Assembly: GCA_021018815.1 (NCBI GenBank)
Contig: JAITYX010000149.1
Location: forward strand, 396,176 to 460,175
Direction: 5' to 3'
Length of the DNA stretch: 64,000 nt
Source of the DNA: Talinum fruticosum
Lineage: Eukaryota > Streptophyta > Magnoliopsida > Caryophyllales > Talinaceae
The translations under genes were made by a program, and so were the position numbers. This document shows, piece after piece, positions 1-10,826 of this stretch. The notes below the pieces were generated by a model. That model saw nothing but the letters and a program-made list of their open reading frames with translations. It was not told the origin of the DNA and ran no database searches. Position 1 is the first letter of the stretch. Each line of letters starts with the position of its first letter.

Positions 1-965
1 ATACTTTGAGAACCAAATTGATTTACTTTTGTAGGTTATTCAAACGAGGGTATCCTATTTTTAAATTAAAAAAGTAACCGGCTTTAAGTTGTCAAATCAA
101 CAGCCAGACAAGGCTTTTCCTACTTCGACCTAGGCCCGGACACTATGTCGGGGTTGTGCTGTTTCCAAAACTCGAAATCTGCAACGCTAAGCTCAACGGT
201 GGTTTCTACCCTACTTTTCGGACACCACCGGTGGATTGGGACTTCCAAAGCGAGTCAAGAGCTGTTGGCCAACGATCACACCTCGGCGGATATTTTCGAG
301 TGACTCGGAAAGACCATCGCAACGGTCACACAGGGACTTCCGGTCGGAAGATAGTCACAACGGCTAGTCTACTTGGTTATCTATAAATAGAAGCCAACTC
401 GAAGACTTGAAGATTGCTGAACCAACTGTCTATACACGTACTTAAGCAAAAGTCATTGTATTCATACTCAATCTTCTACTTACAACTCCAACTTTGTACT
501 TAAAATCTTTACGAGTTGTAAGGTCTTGTAATCGATTACAAACACTCATTCTTACTTTCGAGTAACGTCCTTTGACCGAGTTATAAGGGTTAACTCAGCT
601 CGGTTGTCCCTAACCGTAAAAGTTATCTCGAGTTAGGAAGTACTAGATCGGATAAGGAAATTTCGAGTCTAGGAAAATCTTGTAAGTAATTGTCTAAGGG
701 AATAATTCGGTTGAATTTTTCTACTGTATTTTGTGGATTCAAAATAGTGAATTTGACTTGGTGCTTGGATTAGCACCGACCGTGGTTTTCTTCCCGGGAG
801 GGATTCCGGGTAACTTTCTAAGTTAGTACTTTTCCGAGTTCAATCTAAACTCGGACTCTCCTCGGAGTCATTTCTAGTTTTATTCTTCCATTACTTGTTT
901 AAATTTCCCCATCACCCTATTCACCCCCTCTAGGGTGACTTAGCCTCTCCAAGAGCAAACCTTCA
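1..965 (+). repeat. Cop-A 5' LTR, left part outside the window
   Basis: This stretch aligns end to end with 19031-20004, the last 974 bases of the Cop-A 3' LTR, so about the first 557 bases of this LTR lie before the window. It carries the TATA box (382-389) followed by the transcribed part, and ends in the family's U5 signature (a CACCCTATTCACCCCCTCTA-like segment at about 911-940, then ...CTTCA at 965). A primer site follows at once. Differences from the 3' LTR include C/T transitions as well as C-N-G changes, so Cop-A is older than Cop-B. Confidence 0.88.
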
Positions 966-967
966 AT

Positions 968-979
968 TGGTATCGAGCC
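968..979 (+). other. Cop-A primer binding site (initiator Met tRNA type)
   Basis: TGGTATCGAGCC starts two bases after the LTR. The known plant initiator-Met-tRNA primer site is TGGTATCAGAGC; the site here lacks one A (CAG read as CG). The same missing base occurs at all four primer sites in the window. Confidence 0.8.
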
Positions 980-1023
980 TAGCCTTTCGAAAGGATCTAA
1001 TCATCCAAAGGTTTAAAGATCAA

Positions 1024-2751
1024 ATGGCTTAGAACAATGGAGAGTTCGATGAAGGAAGATCTTCCAGCAGACCACCAAAGTTCAAAGGATCTAACTTCGT
1101 GCATCTGGAAGAAGCTCATGGAATGTTTCTGCTGGACAACGATGAATATGTCCGGAACATCATACAAGTAGGGAACTACATTCCGATGAAGATGGAAGAA
1201 ACAAGACTCGTGCCCAAAACATTGTCCGGGTACACCATCGATGAAGCCGAGAAGTTCGAAAGAACTTCAAGGCGATGAACATTCCGATGTGCGCCATGAG
1301 CTCGGAAGAATACAACCAAGTGTCGATCGTGACACAGCCAAAGAATTGTGGGACACACTTGTCAACATGTATGAAGACACAAGTCAAATTAGACAAGCAA
1401 AGATAAGCCAATATCTTCACAAATATGAGACTGTTCAAGAAGGAGCCGAAGAGAAGATCATACGGATGTTCATCCGCTTCACCGAGATTACTAACAATCT
1501 TAAATCTCTGGGTAGAAAGATTTCCCACGAGGAAATGTGCAGAAAGATACTCGAAGTCTACCCAAGAGAAGATGGGGTCCCAAGGTGACACCATTGAAGA
1601 GGCTCAGAACCTATCCTTATTGAAGCCGGACGAACTCATTGGAAAGCTACTCACCACGGAGATCCACCGGAAGAGGAGGATGCAGAGGTTAGCACTAAAA
1701 GAACATTACACTAAAGGCCTTAGAAAACAGAGAAGAAAACCCGAGTTCATCCGACTCGGAAGAGGATGCTATGGCACTTATTGCCAGGCACGCTTCAAAA
1801 GAATAATGAAGCACAAGAGATGGGATAAGAAGCCCAAGAGAAGAGTTCTATAAGAAAGACAAGAAGGATAGAAAAGGCAAACATTCTTCCCCTTCAAAGT
1901 TATCTTTAACTAAGAACTCCAGTTGTTTTGAATATGGCAGCAAGGAACACATAGACAAAGACTATCCCGAGAAAGAAGAAAAAGGCTATGATGGCCACTT
2001 GGAGTGATGAAGACTCATTAGAAGATGATGAGGACTCGAGATGATTCAAAATGTCCGATGGCACTCTCGGACTCGGAAGCCGAATGAGAGTCGGACTCGG
2101 ATCACTCAAACGAGTGAGGAAACGAATCCTCAAGAGGTATTGAATACTTCCTCAAATTCTCCAAAGTTGATTTAGCCAAATATATTTTTACTTTGGAAGA
2201 AAAGTCCAATTCTGATTCTTCTTAGCTTCAAGAACAACTTGAGTCTACTACTTCGATAGCATCTCTTTGAAAAATGAATTGGAAAAGCGAGACTTACTCT
2301 AAAAGAACTCAAGACTAGCGTTCAATCTAATGAGATTGAGTCCGAGTTACTCGGAGGAGAGAATGAGCATCCGAAGCAAGAGCTCAATAAATCCCAACGA
2401 GCTTATTTTAAAATTTACTCAAGGTCAGAAAAACCTTGATATGCTCTTAGGGTCTTAATGTGTCTCCTTTAGAAAAGAAGGACTTGGCTTTAACAAAGAG
2501 GAGGAATCCAATTCCTACTCGGAACTTTTAAAAGGATTCCGTAACCGTGAAGTTCGGGAAGGCTGAGCATGGTCTTACTCATGAGAATGAAAGGAGGACT
2601 GAGCCCGGACCAGCTTACAGGAGAAAACCTTCTCCACCGGTTTATAAAAGAAAAGCTTTTCAAAAGAAAGAGACACAGAGTCGGTTCTCTAAAAGAAAGA
2701 TCGAGAATCGGACCAAACCCAAAGTTATTCAAATCTGGGATCCCAAGAGTC
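1024..2751 (+). pseudogene. gag: Cop-A gag, broken
   Basis: Gag is the structural protein that forms the cytoplasmic particle and packages the element RNA. The start at 1024 matches the clean start of Cop-C (27203), but here codon 3 is TAG. The central UBN2/gag-like part (about 1240-1590) holds the family segment ending in MFIRFTEITNNLKSLG. A zinc knuckle at about 1923-1965 has lost two of its cysteines (TGT to TAT, both G-to-A changes). After it come a Lys/Ser/Asp/Glu-rich stretch and the conserved segment with FLKFSKVDLAKYIFTLEEKSNS (about 2145-2220). Near 2750 about 110 bases present in Cop-C (about 28935-29042) are missing, joining gag directly to the protease part. There are several frameshifts and stops. 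Confidence 0.82.
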
Positions 2752-3439
2752 AAAAGGGCATTGGTACCTGGACAATGGATGCTCACGTCACATGTTAGGA
2801 AATCCAAGACTCTTTTACGAGTTAAAAGATTACAAGGGAGGAAAAGTCACGTTTAGGGATGACAGCAAAGGCAAGATAATTAGGATAGACAAGATTGGAA
2901 AAGGAAGCAATCTAGTCATTCCAGTATACCTTGTCAAGTTTGATGCTCGGTCGAGATGAAGGTATTTTTCTTGGTTACTCATCTCATAGCAAAGCATATC
3001 ATATTTTCAATAAAAGAACTAACAAAGTGGAAGAAAGCATCCACGTTGTGTTTGATGAGATTGAACACCAAGTGAGTCAACATTCTCGGACTCGAAGCTC
3101 GAGCAAAGATGATGATCTTGATGAAAATGAGCTCATCAAGAATCAAATCAAAGTCATTAAGAACAAAATGACTCAGAACAACATAACTTAGAATGAGATA
3201 ACTCAAGAGCCAGCTCGGAATGTTGAAGGTCAATCGGATGAACAAGCTCACTCGAACAGGACTTCGAAGATCAACCAATTCAACCTACAGATCCGGTGAA
3301 CCGAGAGAACATGTAGAGCATTCAAGTATGCTTCTAGCTATCCACTAGAAAACATCTTATCCGATATCAATAGTGGGGTAATAACTCGTTCCACTCTGCA
3401 AAATCTATGTGCATTCACTACATTCATCTCATTAAGCTG
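2752..3439 (+). pseudogene. pol: Cop-A pol, 5' part (protease remnant, integrase core deleted)
   Basis: The stretch starts with the aspartic protease region (a degraded YLDSGCSRHM at about 2766-2797) and the segment equivalent to KGGKVTFGDD. At about 2939 it jumps from the protease into the integrase C-terminal/linker region (FDARSDEGIFLGYSSHSKAY). The about 950 bases holding the zinc-binding domain and DDE core, present in Cop-C at about 29233-30182, are absent. Pol continues to 3439, where Cop-B is inserted, and resumes at 14186. An integrase with no core could not act, so this copy is not autonomous. Confidence 0.8.
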
Positions 3440-4963
3440 TGAAGGTTTGCTCGGGAGAGTCCGAGTCACCCTAGAGGGGGTGAATAGGGTGATGAAAAAA
3501 TTCTTTCGAAACTTCGTGCTTTTGTGCAGAAAAGATGCAAAGACAGATTCGAGTCTAAGCAAGGAGTCGAAAATATTGGACTCGGAATGTAATGAATCGG
3601 AGTAAACACGTTCGGCGGGGCTGTCCGAGTCTAGAATGAACTCGGAAATAGAACACGAGAGATTTTACGTGGAAACCCTCCTGGGCGAGAAAACCACGGC
3701 CCGTGTCAATCCGGACACGAAGTCAAATCCACTATTTTGAGTCCACAAAATACCGTGAACTTGACGAGAACCCGAGTTGCTCCCTTAGACAACTCTATAC
3801 AAGTTTTCCTAGACTCAGAAGTTCCCTTATCGATCTAGTACTTCCTAGCTGAGATAACCCTTACAGCTAGGGACAACTAAGCTGAGATAACCCTTACAGC
3901 TTAGTCAAGGGACCTTACAAAGAATGTAAGAAGTGTTTGTAGCGAGTACAAGACCTTACAACTCGGAAAGTAATGAATTACGAGTGGGAGTTGTAAGTTG
4001 AAGATTGAAAGCAAATACAATAACTTTGTTCAAGTTGGAGTATTGACAATATGTTTCGCTATCTTCAAGTCTTGTGAAGTGGCTTCTATTTATAGATAAC
4101 CCGAGCGAGTAGCCGTTATCTTCATCTGCTGACCGAGAGTCCTCTGTGACCGTTGATAAGGGCTTTACGAGTCACTCGAAAGTATCCGTTGAAATATGGA
4201 CGTTGGACAACGGTTCAACTCTCTTGGAAGTCCCAAAACCATCGGTTGTGTCTTGAAAAGTGTGGTGAGAACCATCGTTAAGCTTGACTTTCCAGTTTTC
4301 CGGATATGGAAGCGGACGGCTTCGACACAATCTTACGGGACTAGAGCGAGGGAAGGTGAAAAGCTATATCTGCTGGTGATTTGACGTTACGAAGCCAGGC
4401 TACTTTTGTATTTTGAAAAGATATCCTCGATTGAATAACCTACAAAAGTAAAATACCTTCGGTTCTCAAAGTATAAAATACTTTGGTCCAAGGTTAGACA
4501 CGAGATAATAATATAATCAAGATAATTAACTAACAGATTATACGAGTCGGAAAACAAATGGAATATTCGAGTCTAATATCCATGGTACTCGGAATTCCAT
4601 AAGACTTAGTACGAAGCAAAGAATCAAGTTTCATAACGAATATCGAGTGGGAAATACTTGATGTAGACTAAGCACGAAAAGAACTGTGAATGCTGACTTT
4701 GCAAACAATAGAGTAGATATACACAAATCGGATTACGAGTGAGAGTGAACTCGGAATAAAGAACAACTTTTACGAGTTGCTAAGCGACGAGCGATTAAAT
4801 AGATAAGTGAAGGCCGAATCGCATAGAAAAGATAATATTTCACTCAAGTAAGTTTCTAAGACACGAGAGAATGCCTTGGAATCAAAACACTATATGAATG
4901 ACATCGTTATACCGATTCCTTTTGCATGACTCGGAAAGATATAGAGCGATGTACGAGTCTTCA
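3440..4963 (-). repeat. Cop-B 3' LTR
   Basis: The repeat is 1524 bp and begins TGAAGG and ends CTTCA on the plus strand; in element sense it is the 3' LTR. It is nearly identical to 12658-14180. The TATA box on the minus strand is TATTTATA at 4087-4094. The apparent ORFs inside it also occur in the other LTR and are not genes. Confidence 0.93.
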
Positions 4964-4980
4964 ATCTCCCCTTTTTGATG
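4964..4980 (-). other. Cop-B polypurine tract
   Basis: The bases next to the 3' LTR read, on the minus strand, as a run of A and G (…CAAAAAGGGGAGAT) directly before the TG of the LTR. This is where plus-strand DNA synthesis is primed. Similar tracts stand at 18462-18473 and 39141-39154. Confidence 0.75.
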
Positions 4981-5375
4981 AAAGGCATTCCATACTTACA
5001 CGAAACTTTGTTAGAGGGAAATAGATCGATTGAGTAAAAGTAAAGCATAATTGAATGAATCGGAGCAATGAATACTATATCAATGCAAAAAGGTATGCTT
5101 GAACTTATTAACTCGGAAAATAAAGAACTCATAAATTAATAAGGAAATGCATTCGAGTTCATTAAAGAAAATATTACAAGGGCGGAAAGAACTCCCCTAG
5201 ACACGACAACCGAGTTTCGACTACATTTTCTCCCCCTTGCCTTTCAGCAAAAAACAAGAAACAGAAAGAAGGGAGAAAAGTACAAGTAATACACAAGTTG
5301 TGCGGACAAAAGAAAAAATTTTGAAAAACGAAGTGCAGGAGGCACGAGGAATCGTGACTCGGTGCATGGCTCCGA

Positions 5376-6983
5376 CTAGGGAGGAGGGGATTTCGAGTCG
5401 AGGCGGAGGTGCGCCGGCGCTGATAAGATCGTGACGATGTGCTTGAGCGCGGCGAAGGGAGAAGCAGGGACAATTCGCGGGGGCTCGGCTACGAGTGGGC
5501 GACCGGAGAGAGTGGATCGAGGGTTCTTCCCTTGGGACCTCGGGGGCTGGAGGGACTGCTCGGGCTGACTCGGCTGGAGGAGCGAGATCTTCGACCCACT
5601 CGGAGCTAGCATGCGAGCTGAGTACTGACGATTTGAGCTTGGGGAGCGAGGCTGTCCCTCGGCGGTTGCCACGGCCTCTTCTTCCCTTTGCCGGAAGGAG
5701 CTGCCTCAGCTGCGGAGTTCCTCGGCGGCCTCCGCTGCATCTTACGCTTCTTCCTCTGCTTCCTCGGCTTCCTCGCTCTCCGAGGAGGTCGGGCTCGGGC
5801 TCGAAGACGTCTCGAGATGGGTGCGAGTCTTACGGGTCTGAGCCGCCTTGGACCGTCTCTCTCGAGGAGCTCGGCCGGCTCATTCGCTCCTTAACCAGCT
5901 CTCTCATCTCAAGAACGAGAGGCTGCTGCTCTCAGATTTGGGGCCGACCGGTCTTTTGGTTGATGGTCGGACCACTGAAGGACAGACTTGAAACCTCGGA
6001 GCATGTCTCCGAAATCGGAAGACACGGAGGTGATCTTGTCCATGAAAACGAGGAGACAAGAGGGCGGAGAGAGTTTTGGAAGCACCGGAGGTGGAGGCAC
6101 CACCGGGGAAGAGGGAAGAGGAAGAGGGGTTGATTTCGAGTCCGAGGTGGAGAAGGAGGCCTCGGCTACGAGTTGTGAACCCGGACACCGGGGTTGGTTT
6201 CCTGGTATCCGTACCCTGAAGTTCCTTCTTGCCGACCACAATGGCCGCCTCGGACACCGCGTTAGGGTCGAGAGGGAAGAGGAACTTGGAATTGTTTGAA
6301 GATAAGGGTGAGAAGAGCACCGAAAGGAAGGGAGGTGTTCTTCTTTGTTTGGAGTTGAGCTGGCACGGCGGCCATTTGCTCAATGAGGGAGGGGAAGAGG
6401 TCGACTTCGTATCCCTCCGGGATATCGAAGAGGGCTTTGAGGTGCTTGGAGTTGGGGTTCTCCTTGCTAGAATCTTTGTGAGAAGAAGGTTCTCATCGGC
6501 GGGAAACACTGAAGCTTGGCTTCGACTTCAAGCTGAGTCACGAAAAGTTCTTTCCGGACCCGGGGAATTCTTTGGCGTACTTTTCAAAGAAGTCGTCGGC
6601 GACTTCGATGAAGGGGATAGGGTTCGCTGTTCAAGAAGAGAGAAGAAACCTTGAACGATGCAGTGAAGGAGAGAGGTGTTGATACTGAACGGTAATGTTA
6701 CGAACCCTTGAGGTTAGAACATTTTCGAGTGAGAGAGGTGAGTATAGAACTCGAAACGAGTTCGGGATAGATGAACTCGCTGAAACATAAGAAATGGTAG
6801 ACTCCGGTGGTTTGAATATGGGACAACCAGGAGAATTTGGTTGTTGGGAAGAACTTGTCGTCCAGCGCAAGATCTTTGGGTGACAATGGGTTTTGAAGGG
6901 GTTGAGCTTTACGGCTTGTTGGAGCGAGGTTTCTTTGAGGATGAAGAAACCTGAAAGTCGGGGTGGTTTCCTCTTTTAGGCAT
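5376..6983 (-). pseudogene. Cop-B additional 3' ORF (aORF), interrupted
   Basis: This is an extra gene between pol and the 3' LTR, where some Sireviruses carry a so-called env-like ORF. The start at 6983 (MPKRGN...) is supported by Cop-D, whose ATG at 34183 begins MTKRGS. Early conserved parts read DLALDDKFFPT..FSW and FIYPEL..FY..L, recalling the plant 'putative transposon protein' family rather than a viral envelope. Next come a segment with VVGKKEL (about 6230-6260), a low-complexity S/G/P stretch, and a C-terminal charged part. The last residues read ...LDSKSPPP before a stop at 5376; another frame stays open to about 5180. I see no signal peptide or membrane segment. Molecular function is unknown, and several frameshifts are present. 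Confidence 0.62.
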
Positions 6984-7220
6984 TTTGAGAGATGAAAAGA
7001 TGAAACTTTTCGAAAGAAAGAGAAAGAGATGGAGGTGTAGAAGAGAAGAAAACAAAGAAAATGAGAAGAGAAGCGATCGAAAACTTACGAGAGAGAGAGA
7101 GCTTCTTCAACGCTTGCGGACGATCAAGGGAACACTTGTTCACGTAGAAAAGTTCCGCGAGAGGGTTTTCGTATGAGAGGGAAGGAGTTTGAGAATACCG
7201 AGAGGAAGATGAATAGACGT

Positions 7221-7228
7221 TATTTATA
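7221..7228 (-). promoter_or_regulatory. TATA box before the Cop-B aORF
   Basis: TATTTATA on the plus strand reads TATAAATA on the minus strand, 245 bases before the aORF start. The pol-to-aORF gap (6984-7618) is otherwise non-coding and pyrimidine-rich in element sense. Equivalent TATAAATA boxes lie at 16101-16108 (Cop-A) and 33933-33940 (Cop-D), so the position is conserved. Confidence 0.55.
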
Positions 7229-7618
7229 AAGAATACGCGCGCCCGTTCACTATCCGTTAAGTAACTCCGTTCCGTCTTACCCGTCCATTGATCATTAATG
7301 CCCGGTGTGACGGTTACGCTTCAACGGTTGAGATAACAACGGTTTGAAATCTTCGGTTAAGATACGATCGCGGCGCTCGAGAAAGAGAGAGAAAAAGAGT
7401 TTGAAAATATAATCCGAAACTCTCCATTGTTCTAGAGATAGCTTGAGAAAATTTGATGTCCAAATTTTCTCTACGTCCGAGTTTGACTCGGAAAAATTTA
7501 CGAGTGACTCGAAACACGAAATAACTATCGGCCCGAGTATCACATGATCAAGCTGAACCAATGGTTATTGACAACTAAAGCACATAGCACGGAGAAATGC
7601 AAGAATCATAACACGAAA

Positions 7619-10600
7619 CTAAGCATTTAGCATACCAAGCTCATTCAGAATAAAACGGAATTGATCTTCACCAAGTGGCTTAGTAAAGATATCAGCTAAT
7701 TGAAGATTAGTCGGAATGAATTCAAGTAAAATATCACCCTTTTCGAGTGATCGCGTAAGAAGTGATACTGACTTCAATATGCTTTGTTTTTGAGTCTTTG
7801 GACGGGATTCTTAGTGATGCGGATTGCGCTTTGATTGTCACACTTGATTGGGGCCGAGTTGAGAAATAATCCGAGATCCTTCAAGTGTTGTTTTATCCAG
7901 AGAATGCGGCGCAACAAGCTCCAGCGGCAATATATTCAGCTTACGCGAGTTGATAGAGCTACTGAGTTTTGCTTCTTTGAGTGCCGGGATATTAGGGATT
8001 GACCCGAAGCGGCAAGCTCCGGATGTGCTCTTTCGATCAACTTTATATCCTGCGTAGTCTGCGTCCGAGTACCCGGTCGGACTCGGTTACGAGTCTACGG
8101 AGTACCATAGTCCTAGATTACGAGTGCCTGCAAGATATCCGAATATCCTCTTCACCGCGAGTGAGATGTGATTCTTTTGGATTAGCTTGAAATCGTGCAC
8201 ATAAACAAACACTGAACATTATATACGAGTACGCTTGAAGTAAGATATAGCGGTGATCCAATCATACCTCGATAGAGTTTCGATCTCTTGCTTTACTGTT
8301 TCATCCGAGTCGAGTTTTATCTTGCTTGCTCATAGGAGTAGATGCGTGCTTTGCATCTTGAAGTTTGTATTTCTTTAGCGGTTCCTTGGTGTACTTTGAT
8401 TGATGGACAAAGATACCATCTTTGTCTTGTTTGATTTGCAACCCAAGGAAGAAGTTGAGTTCTCCCATCATGCTCATTTGGAACTCTTGACTCATCAACT
8501 CGAGAAAATTCTCGGCACGAAATTCATTAGTAGCACCGAAAATAATATCATCAACATATATTTGAACAATGAGAAAATCTTTCCCTTTGGTCTTTATGAA
8601 TAGAGTCTTGTCGATCGACCTCTTTTGAAACCATTTTGAACCGGGAAGCTGCTCGAGTCTTTCATACCAAGCTCTAGGGGCTTGTTTAAGACCATAGAGA
8701 GCCTTTTGAAGTTTGAAAACATGATTTGGAAATTCCGAGTTTTCAAAACCAGGAGGTCTGCTCGACATAGACCTCTTCTTCAATAAAACCATTGAGAAAG
8801 GCACACTTAACATCCATTTGATATAATTTAATATGCATGCGGGATGCAAATGCCAACGATATTCTAATGGCTTCAATTCAGCTCTCTGGTGCAAAGGTTT
8901 CCCCACAATCAATTCCTTCTTCTTGATTGTAACCACGAGCTACAAGTCTAGCCTTGTTTCGACAACTATTCCACCCTCATCCAGTTTGTTTTTGAAAACC
9001 CATTTGGTTCCTATAGCTGGGTGGTCGGAAGGTCGGTTGGTCGAGTCCGGACTTGGTTTCTCTCGAATTGATTCAGCTCTTCTTGCATGGCCTCTACCCA
9101 TTCGGGTTCATTAAGGGCTTCTAGTGCATTTTTGGGTTCGATTAGTGAAATGAATGCGGTGAATGCACATAGATTATGAAGAGAAGAACGAGTTCTTACC
9201 CCACTTGTTGATATCGAAATAATGTTTTCTTGGGGATGACTGGAAGTAAATTTGAATGCTTTACCAGTTCTTTGATTCACCGGGTTTGTTGGTTGAATTG
9301 CATGGTCTTCGAAGTTTGCTCACGAGTGATCTTCTTCATTGACTCTGCTCGTTACGAGCGACCTCTAGAGTTGTCTCATTACGAGCTTCCTCGTTACGAG
9401 TGGTCTCCTTACGAGTCTTTATAGACTCATCTTCGTCATCATCCTTTACGAGCTTCGGTTCGAGTATGAAGATTCACTTGGTTTTCCCTGTTCAAGCTCA
9501 TCAAACACTACGTGGATACTTTCTTCCACTTTGTTAGTTCTCTTGTTGAATATACGATAGGCTTTGCTATGAGAAGAATAACCTAAAAAGATTCCTTCGT
9601 CGACCGAGCATCAAACTTGGTCAGATGATCCTTACCATTGTTGTGGACAAAACACTTACATCAGAAGGATCCGAAATAGGAAATATTTGGCTTCTTTCCT
9701 TTGTAGAGCTCATAAGGTGTTTTCTTGAGAATGGGTGCGATGAGGCATCGATTGAGAGTGTAGTTAGGCTGTGTTTCTCGCCTCGCCCGAAGTAGTAAGG
9801 CAAGTTGTGCTCAATCATCATCGTCCTTGCTATTTCTTCAAGGGTTCTGTTCTTTCTCTCAACTACTCCATTCTGCGAGGAGTTACGGGTGCTTGAGAAG
9901 TTGTGAGAAATTCCATTCTTGTCACAAAACTACGAGAATTCGAGTAGTCGAACTCCCTTCCATGGTCGGTTCGAATCTTTTGAATCCGAGTCGAGACTCA
10001 ACTTGAATCTTTCTACAGAGCTTGCTGAATTCCTTGAAGGCCTCATTCTTATGCTTCAGAAAACACACCCAGGTAAATCTTGAAAAATCATCAATAATAA
10101 CAACTATGTAAGATTTACCTCCGAGACTCTTTACGGGGATTTCACCACATAAGTCCATGTGTAGTAATTCAAGCACGTTGGATGTGGAAGCTGTCTTCGA
10201 GAGATTTGAATGAAGATCGACTTGTTTCCCTTTGGTGCATGCTCCACATACTTTATCCTTCTCAAAAGCACGGTTAGGTAATCCTCTAACCGGACCAAGA
10301 GATGCAAGCTTTTTGATAGTATGCATGCTAATATGACCTAATCTACGATGCCAAATCCAAGAATCATCTTGAAGATATGCTTTTAAACATGATAAGTTCG
10401 ACTTGGGTCAGAAAGAGGGATGATGTAGGTATTACCGATCTCTTACCGAGAGCTTTACCTCTTTGGTGGTCTCATCCGTGATGTAGCACTTGGATTGAGT
10501 GAACTTTAACTCTTGACCTTTGTCACAAAGTCGGGAGATGCTAAGTAGGTTATACTTAAGTCCTTTAACAAGGTAGACTGGGCTCACCAGATTGTTTCCA

Positions 10601-10826
10601 TTGCCAATCTTCCCAATGCCCACTATCTTGCCCTTCTTTGTCATCACCAAAGGTCACCTTTCCTCCTTTATATGATTCCAGCTCGGAAAAGAGTCCTTGG
10701 TCACCGACATATGTCGAGAACATCCGCTGTCCAGGTACCGAGTGTCCTTTTGGTCTTTTACGAGTGACACTGCAAAGCAGAGAAAATCTAACCCTTCTCA
10801 CTTCCTCTAACGAACCCAGTAACATT
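7619..10826 (-). pseudogene. pol: Cop-B pol: protease, integrase, RT, RNase H
   Basis: Pol makes the enzymes for reverse transcription and integration. In order on the minus strand: the protease active site (LDSGCSRHM-like at 10708-10734); the GAG-pre-integrase zinc-binding segment and integrase core (about 9900-10400, with LLHMDLCGEIPVKS and VVIIDDFSRFTWVCFLKHK); RT (about 8300-9280) with [17 protein letters not shown] and the catalytic YVDD at 8547-8558; then RNase H to a TAG at 7619-7621, after ELGM-like residues. The product would be about 1070 aa, normal for copia pol after gag. Frame breaks cluster in C-N-G contexts, for example CTGAG read as CTCGAG in AWYERL. The pol frame overlaps the end of the gag frame. 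Confidence 0.86.

Noticed and set aside
4196..4384. 62-aa ORF starting MDVGQRFNS, repeated at 13414-13596
   Set aside because: The repeat comes from the two LTRs of Cop-B; the second copy differs in frame after about 40 codons and there is no related protein.
5495..6133. 212-aa ORF on +
   Set aside because: It lies antisense to the Cop-B extra ORF, which is supported by homology to Cop-A and Cop-D; the plus frame has no family.
10764..10826. A 63-base intron (GTAAGG...TTTGCAG) that would join gag and pol in Cop-B
   Set aside because: The alternative frame across the stretch (GSLEEVRRVR) is open in Cop-B and Cop-C, and Cop-C and Cop-E have one more T (TTACTTGGG), which puts gag and pol in one frame. 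A lost base explains the stop with no need for splicing.
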